Below are positions 22,119 through 26,402 of a DNA stretch of 26,402 nucleotides, one piece after another. How positions within the stretch are numbered: position 1 is the first letter of the stretch; each line of letters opens with the position of its first letter. Below the pieces are notes generated by a model. That model saw nothing but the letters and a program-made list of their open reading frames with translations, was not told the origin of the DNA and did not search any database. The stretch lies in assembly GCF_024684275.1 (NCBI RefSeq), contig NZ_JAIKXF010000050.1, positions 1 through 26,402 on the forward strand, in the 5' to 3' direction. A program made the position numbers and the translations under genes. Origin of the DNA: Ruminococcus sp. Lineage in GTDB: Bacteria; Bacillota_A; Clostridia; Oscillospirales; Ruminococcaceae.

Positions 22119-24113
22119 TTGGGAGATAGTAAATTTTGCAACAGATGCATGGAAAAATATGACGAGTCTATGCACGTTTGTCCGTCCTGCGGATACGTGG
22201 AAACAGATGAACATAACCCCATGTATGTCCCACCAGGTACGATACTCCATAGCAAATACCTCTGCGGTGTTCTTCTGGAATACAACGGCGAGGGTGCGAC
22301 CTATATCGGCGCTGATACCACTACAGGCAAAAAGGTGCTCATAAGAGAATATATGCCTATAAACCTCTGCACCCGTGTCAAGAATAAGGCTGTGATCAGC
22401 GTAAATTACAATAATCTTGCCAAGTACAAGGCTTTCATGGCTGAATATACCGAGCTCAACAAGTCTCTTGCGAGACTACGCAATAACTCGAATATTCCGC
22501 CTGTGCTGGATATGTTCGCAGAGAATAACACCACATATACCATTTTTGAATACATCGAGGGCGTTAAGATACTGGATTACCTAAAGGAAAATGCAGGCGA
22601 GCTCAGCTGGGATCAGGTCGCTAAGATCTTTCCTCCCCTGTTCACCACTATCGGTATCCTTCACAATGCCGGCATAATCCACCGTGCTATAAGCCCCGAT
22701 ACAGTCTATATCACCGATAAGGGCGAGCTAAAGCTCTTCGGCTTCTGCGTATCAGCTGTCAGAACTGCCAATGCAGGTCTGGAATATGAGCTTTTCAAGG
22801 GCTATGCAGCTCCTGAGCAGTATTCCGCAAGCAGCAGCAGCCGTCAGGGTTCATGGACTGACGTTTACGGAGTCTGTGCGCTCCTGTACAGAGCTCTCAC
22901 AGGCTGTATGCCTGTTGACTCAATGAGCCGCCAGAACCACGACGACCTCCACGAGCCCCATATGCTGGATTCACGTATACCGCGCCATGTTTCAAGAGTT
23001 ATAATGGAGGGCATGAATCTCAATGGCAGAGACCGTATCCAGACCATCACCGAGCTGGTCACAAAGCTCTTTGAACAGCCTGCTGAGGACGAGGAAAAGC
23101 CTCTGGACAATACAAGCACTGTTCTTCTGAACAGCGGTATCGGCAATACAGCAGCCTCTGCACTGCACGAAGCTCCGCAGCAGCCTGTATATCATCAGGA
23201 AAATCCCCAGAACGTTATCCACGAGCGCAGCGCTCCTGTATACAAGAAGCCTCGCCGTGATGACAGCTACAGCTATGAAAAGATAAATACCGTTGACAGG
23301 ATAAAGGTACCGATAATCGTTGCTCTACTGTTCCTGGCGATCATGATGATACTGGGCGTTATCTTCTATAAGCTCATCGTTCCGCCTGAGCAGAAATCCA
23401 ACATTTCCAGCAGCAGACGCTCGTCGTCAGTTTCGGATAAGGTCGTGGACAACAATAAGGAGCCCACTAAAGAGAAAAACATCGAAATGCCTAATCTTAT
23501 CAAGCAGTTCTATTCATTATGCAAGGATAAGTGGAAGGACGACTTCGTTCTTGACGCTGATTTTGAGTATAACAACGATTATGACAATGATGTTATCTTT
23601 GAACAGAGCGTCGAAGCAGGCGAAAAGATAGCTCAGGGCGACGTTATCAAGATAAAGGTCAGCAAGGGTAAAGAAACTGCTACTATCCCCGATTATCAGG
23701 GACTTACTAAGGATCAGTACAAAAACGAACTTGACAAGGCAGGTATCCATGACCATAATTACCAGTTTGTAGAGTCAAAGGACTCCTACGGCAAGGCAAA
23801 TACTATCGTTGGATTGCAGGTTGACGGCAAGACCGTTACTCCTAACTCTACATTCAATAACAAGAGCGGCAAAAAGCTCACAGTATTCTACGTTTCCGCA
23901 AATGCAGTTACTGCTCAGCAGACAACAGCTGCACCTACTACAGAAGCACCTGCAACTACTGTTGTGGTAACTACTCAGGCGCCTGTCCCCACCACTGAGG
24001 CACCTACTGCACCGCCTGAGCCTGTGACAAATCCGCCTGAACCGATAACAAATCCTCCCGAGCCCCCTGTTGAGCAGCCTGCTGAACAGCCTGCTGACGG
24101 CGGCGGAGAATAA
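22119..24113 (+). CDS. Zinc-ribbon, Ser/Thr-kinase-like (predicted pseudokinase), PASTA-like membrane protein
   Basis: A 664-residue protein. Residues 7-24 are a zinc ribbon (C7, C10, C21, C24). About 42-320 have the Hanks-type kinase fold: a degraded glycine loop (LEYNGEGATY), LIREYMP where kinases have VAIKEYFP (Lys to R76), HRAISPDTV where they have HRDxxPxN (Asp to A190, Asn to T195), and LFGFC where they have IDFGx (Asp to G208). The APEQY motif at 231-235 is kept. About 395-423 is a membrane helix. Two PASTA-like repeats follow (about 455-510 and 515-580), which in PknB/PrkC-type kinases bind muropeptides. A Thr/Pro-rich tail with TNPPEP repeats ends the protein. The TTG start has an AGGAGGAGG just upstream. 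It probably senses the cell wall but signals without phosphotransfer; that is inference from motifs. Confidence 0.82.
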   Translation: MGDSKFCNRCMEKYDESMHVCPSCGYVETDEHNPMYVPPGTILHSKYLCGVLLEYNGEGATYIGADTTTGKKVLIREYMPINLCTRVKNKAVISVNYNNLAKYKAFMAEYTELNKSLARLRNNSNIPPVLDMFAENNTTYTIFEYIEGVKILDYLKENAGELSWDQVAKIFPPLFTTIGILHNAGIIHRAISPDTVYITDKGELKLFGFCVSAVRTANAGLEYELFKGYAAPEQYSASSSSRQGSWTDVYGVCALLYRALTGCMPVDSMSRQNHDDLHEPHMLDSRIPRHVSRVIMEGMNLNGRDRIQTITELVTKLFEQPAEDEEKPLDNTSTVLLNSGIGNTAASALHEAPQQPVYHQENPQNVIHERSAPVYKKPRRDDSYSYEKINTVDRIKVPIIVALLFLAIMMILGVIFYKLIVPPEQKSNISSSRRSSSVSDKVVDNNKEPTKEKNIEMPNLIKQFYSLCKDKWKDDFVLDADFEYNNDYDNDVIFEQSVEAGEKIAQGDVIKIKVSKGKETATIPDYQGLTKDQYKNELDKAGIHDHNYQFVESKDSYGKANTIVGLQVDGKTVTPNSTFNNKSGKKLTVFYVSANAVTAQQTTAAPTTEAPATTVVVTTQAPVPTTEAPTAPPEPVTNPPEPITNPPEPPVEQPAEQPADGGGE

Positions 24114-24139
24114 TTAAAAATTGAAAGCATAAAAATTTT

Positions 24140-24180
24140 GCCCCTGAGTGTAAAAAACGCTCAGGGGCATTGTTTATGTT
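24140..24180 (+). terminator. Terminator after the kinase-like gene
   Basis: GCCCCTGAG (24140-24148) pairs with CTCAGGGGC (24160-24168), followed by ATTGTTTATGTT. The T run is imperfect, but the position 27 bases after the stop codon supports it. Confidence 0.65.
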
Positions 24181-24235
24181 CGGGTGCTAAGGTAAATCAT
24201 AATTTAACGCCTTTGGCGTCCCGAAAAATTGGTAT

Positions 24236-24309
24236 TGTAGGGGCGAACATTGTTCGCCCGTGTCAAAATTGATGTGTATGTTTGCGGGCGCACATTGTGC
24301 GCCCCTACA
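24236..24309. repeat. Inverted pair of palindromic repeats (REP/MITE-like unit)
   Basis: TGTAG-GGGCGAACA-T-TGTTCGCCC (24236-24259) and GGGCGCACA-T-TGTGCGCCC-CTACA (24286-24309). Each is a near-perfect palindrome; the two face opposite ways, so the outer TGTAG...CTACA ends also pair and the whole 74-base unit can fold as a cruciform-like structure. It lies in the 3' flank of the ABC permease gene, where it may act as a terminator. Confidence 0.65.
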
Positions 24310-24324
24310 TCATTAAATTTTGAT

Positions 24325-25107
24325 TTATTTAAGGTCTGATTTATTAAAAATAAGAATTCCGCCTAATGTTGAGATTATCGTTATTCCAAACATGAACAGC
24401 ATCATTCTCAGCCAGTGCTCGGGTATAGCCTCTGTTCCGAGCAGGTCCATCTGATATGACGGAACAGCCTCCTTGACTATCTCCATTATTTTCGGGTGCT
24501 TATGCAGAAGCAGAAGCGCAAGTGAGAACATGGAAACGATATAATGCATACTGATAGAGAGCACAAAGCCGCCTACGTTCTTCATTGAATTGCAAAGGAA
24601 AACGATCAGCGAGGTCATTGCTATCTCTATGGGCAGCACAAGGAGCATATTCACTATGATAGCCTTGTTGGGGAAATCCCTGAAGCCAAGCATAAGTCCG
24701 CCGAATGCAAGAGCGATAAAAATATATACCAGCTCATATATCATCATAACAGTCAGCGAAACTATGAGATTTGCAAGATATATCTTTGTTCTTGAGTGAC
24801 CGACGATTATCTTGTTTCTAATGGTGTTATTTCGGAAATCCTGTACGATGAGCATACCTGCGGCAATTCCCACAAGAAGCACCATAACGCCTGTATGGCT
24901 GAAAAGAAGGTCATCTGCGTAGGACTTAAAGCCTGCCAACATCTCAGCAGCCTCGCCGTCCTCTCTTGAAGCAGCCTCCATAAAGCTGTTTGAAGCCGCA
25001 TATAGCAGAGTAAACAGCACGGGTATAGCCGCCATAACTGCCATTACGATATAAAATCTCTTACCCTTAAAAAGTCGTCTATAGCCTTCTGCCAGCAAAT
25101 TAGCCAT
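24325..25107 (-). CDS. ABC transporter permease (ABC-2 / BcrB-like)
   Basis: A 260-residue protein with six predicted membrane helices: one near 20-40 after a short basic N-terminus (AEGYRRLFKGKRF), a large extracytoplasmic loop rich in Glu/Asp after it, and five more from about 75 on. The segment VQDFRNNTIRNKIIVGHSR is typical of bacitracin/lantibiotic-type export permeases (a cytoplasmic coupling region after the second helix). ATG 25107 has AGGAGGTG six bases upstream and overlaps the ATPase stop by eight bases; a GTG three codons earlier is possible but overlaps the RBS. With the ATPase it forms an exporter; the substrate is unknown, perhaps a peptide antibiotic or lipid. Confidence 0.85.
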   Translation of the reverse strand: MANLLAEGYRRLFKGKRFYIVMAVMAAIPVLFTLLYAASNSFMEAASREDGEAAEMLAGFKSYADDLLFSHTGVMVLLVGIAAGMLIVQDFRNNTIRNKIIVGHSRTKIYLANLIVSLTVMMIYELVYIFIALAFGGLMLGFRDFPNKAIIVNMLLVLPIEIAMTSLIVFLCNSMKNVGGFVLSISMHYIVSMFSLALLLLHKHPKIMEIVKEAVPSYQMDLLGTEAIPEHWLRMMLFMFGITIISTLGGILIFNKSDLK

Positions 25108-26011
25108 TACGAACACCTCCTACAAGTCCCATGAAGTAGTTTTCGAGGCTCTCATGGCTCTCGGACATGGAATTAACAAAACATTTTTTCTCGTTGAGCG
25201 CAAGAACAAGTGGAGTTACCTGCAAAGGAGTAAATATATCCGCCTCATTTGGCGAATATACCCTATATTCAGCCTTCATACCGTCAAGCACCTCTGCAAG
25301 GAGCTTCGTATCGTTTACATTAATATGGAGTGAGCGTCGGCTTACCTTTTCAAGCTCCTCAGCGCTCATTTCCTTGATACAGCGTCCCTGCTCGATAAAG
25401 CCGTAATGTGTGGCAAGACGCGAGAGTTCGTCAAGGATATGGCTGGAAATAAGGATAGTGATCCCCTTTTCGCGGTTCAGCCTGAGTATCATCTCACGAA
25501 CCTCCATGATACCCTGTGGATCGAGTCCGTTGATAGGCTCGTCGAGAACAAGAAACTCGGGATCACCCACCAGTGAAAAAGCGATGCCAAGTCTCTGGCG
25601 CATACCGAGAGAGAAGTGCTTAGCCTTTTTCTTGCCTGTGTTGGGAAGTCCCACAAGCTTTAGTATCTCGTCCAGCTTTTCATCTGAGATACCCAGAGCC
25701 TTAGTCTGCTGGATAAGGTTATCCTTTGCTGACATCTCGGGGTGAAGTGACGGAGTTTCGACCACCGCGCCTATTTTTCTGCGCTTTTCAAGTATATTTC
25801 CGTCGGTATTCTTTGTCCCGAAGAGAGTAAACTCTCCCGAGGACGGATTATTCAGCCCCGTAACTATACGGATAAGGGTAGTTTTTCCTGCGCCGTTCCT
25901 TCCCACCATACCGTAGATAGCGCCTTTTGGAACATTAATGGTAAAATCGGTGAGAGCATTGAATCTTCCGTATTTTTTACAAAGCTGCTGAGTCTGAAGA
26001 ACATATTCCAT
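25100..26011 (-). CDS. ABC transporter ATP-binding protein (BcrA-like)
   Basis: A 303-residue ATPase. Walker A GRNGAGKT (about 37-44), signature FSLGMRQRLGIA, Walker B FLVLDEPINGLD, and the switch histidine in ISSH are all intact. Residues about 215-303 form the C-terminal extension seen in exporters of the bacitracin/lantibiotic-resistance type. It would drive the permease encoded by the overlapping downstream gene. The start ATG (26009-26011) has GGCAGGG seven bases upstream. It begins about 35 bases after the tuf terminator, and no clear promoter is visible, so some readthrough from tuf may drive it. Confidence 0.9.
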   Translation of the reverse strand: MEYVLQTQQLCKKYGRFNALTDFTINVPKGAIYGMVGRNGAGKTTLIRIVTGLNNPSSGEFTLFGTKNTDGNILEKRRKIGAVVETPSLHPEMSAKDNLIQQTKALGISDEKLDEILKLVGLPNTGKKKAKHFSLGMRQRLGIAFSLVGDPEFLVLDEPINGLDPQGIMEVREMILRLNREKGITILISSHILDELSRLATHYGFIEQGRCIKEMSAEELEKVSRRSLHINVNDTKLLAEVLDGMKAEYRVYSPNEADIFTPLQVTPLVLALNEKKCFVNSMSESHESLENYFMGLVGGVRNG

Positions 26012-26043
26012 GTTTATACCCTGCCTTTTGTATAGATATTATG

Positions 26044-26078
26044 TAAAAAGGCGGCCATGCCACAGGGCACGACCGCCT
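26044..26078 (-). terminator. Terminator of tuf
   Basis: Minus strand AGGCGGTCGTGCC / GGCATGGCCGCCT (two internal mismatches) with a CTGT loop, followed by TTTTTAC. It stands 30 bases after the tuf stop codon. Confidence 0.8.
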
Positions 26079-26107
26079 AAAGTCGTTGATAATTAAAGTA
26101 TCAAAGA

Positions 26108-26402
26108 TTATTCGTTGATCTTTGTAACAACGCCTGAACCAACTGTTCTACCACCCTCACGGATAGCGAAACGAAGTCCCTCTTCGATAGCGATAGGTGT
26201 GATGAGCTCAACGTCCATAGCAACGTTATCGCCAGGCATACACATTTCCTTGTCAGCAGGGAGAGTTACAACACCAGTAACGTCAGTTGTTCTGAAGTAG
26301 AACTGAGGTCTGTAGTTGTTGAAGAAAGGAGTATGACGGCCGCCCTCTTCCTTCTTCAGTACGTAAACCTGACCGCTGAACTTTGTGTGTGGGTGAATTG
26401 AG
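26108..26402 (-). CDS. tuf: Elongation factor Tu, C-terminal part (runs off the window)
   Basis: The last 98 codons of EF-Tu, from [15 protein letters not shown] through [10 protein letters not shown] and [15 protein letters not shown] to the typical end [15 protein letters not shown]. This is domain 3, which contacts aminoacyl-tRNA and EF-Ts; the full protein (about 395-400 residues) delivers aminoacyl-tRNA to the ribosome. Codon use is strongly biased, as expected for a highly expressed gene. The start lies beyond the right edge. Confidence 0.98.
   Translation of the reverse strand, partial: SIHPHTKFSGQVYVLKKEEGGRHTPFFNNYRPQFYFRTTDVTGVVTLPADKEMCMPGDNVAMDVELITPIAIEEGLRFAIREGGRTVGSGVVTKINE

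Noticed and set aside
23930..24110. Thr/Pro-rich repeats as a possible tandem repeat locus
   Set aside because: They are an in-frame extracytoplasmic tail of the kinase-like protein, common in surface proteins.

Overview
The window looks like chromosomal DNA from a fibre-degrading, low-GC Gram-positive gut anaerobe, most likely a Ruminococcus (Oscillospiraceae). The evidence is two secreted proteins with type I dockerins (one on a GH9 cellulase-like protein), strong AGGAGG-type ribosome binding sites, many TTGAAT/TTGACA-17-TATAAT promoters, a spore-type SASP gene, and an EF-Tu gene with Firmicutes-like sequence. I see no rRNA, tRNA, CRISPR array or intact insertion sequence. All family assignments were made by eye, without database searches.

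Layout. (1) 1-230, minus: the N-terminus of an ECF-type sigma factor, with a housekeeping-like promoter and a second, ECF-like promoter upstream. (2) 680-2240, minus: a secreted dockerin protein of unknown function, followed by an eroded copy of the C-terminal module carried by the GH9 protein. (3) 2550-4110, plus: a structured leader, then a CPBP membrane protease and an XRE regulator. (4) 4160-4353, plus: a promoter, an RBS and a truncated 44-codon ORF. (5) 4347-8139, minus: a 1221-residue CBM-Ig-GH9-dockerin-SH3-like protein whose catalytic motifs are altered. (6) 8240-8735, minus: a SASP gene. (7) 9001-11310, plus: a polytopic GT-C-like membrane protein whose promoter region shares a box with the sigma factor leader. 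(8) 11470-15052, minus: a PhoB/PhoR-like two-component pair overlapping a rhodanese-TtcA fusion gene. (9) 15126-21803, plus: one apparent transcription unit with a small membrane protein, a D-2-hydroxyacid dehydrogenase, proB, a dCMP deaminase, a small conserved protein, proA and a large coiled-coil membrane protein. (10) 22039-24168, plus: a zinc-ribbon, kinase-like, PASTA-like membrane protein that appears to be a pseudokinase. (11) 24236-26402, minus: an ABC exporter operon and the 3' end of tuf.

How the genes may work together. ProB and ProA give the first two steps of proline synthesis. The two dockerin proteins would be displayed on a cellulosome-like complex. The sigma factor may control both itself and the envelope protein at 9001. 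The pseudokinase and the coiled-coil protein next to it are both single-pass membrane proteins with large cytoplasmic parts, but each has its own promoter or terminator.

The observations I rate highest are: a dockerin-borne GH9 that appears catalytically dead (base motif, His/Arg motif and acid Glu all changed); a PASTA pseudokinase lacking the VAIK lysine, HRD aspartate and DFG aspartate; a shared candidate ECF promoter at two distant loci; and a 3' module remnant shaped by in-frame deletions at 8-9 bp microhomologies.
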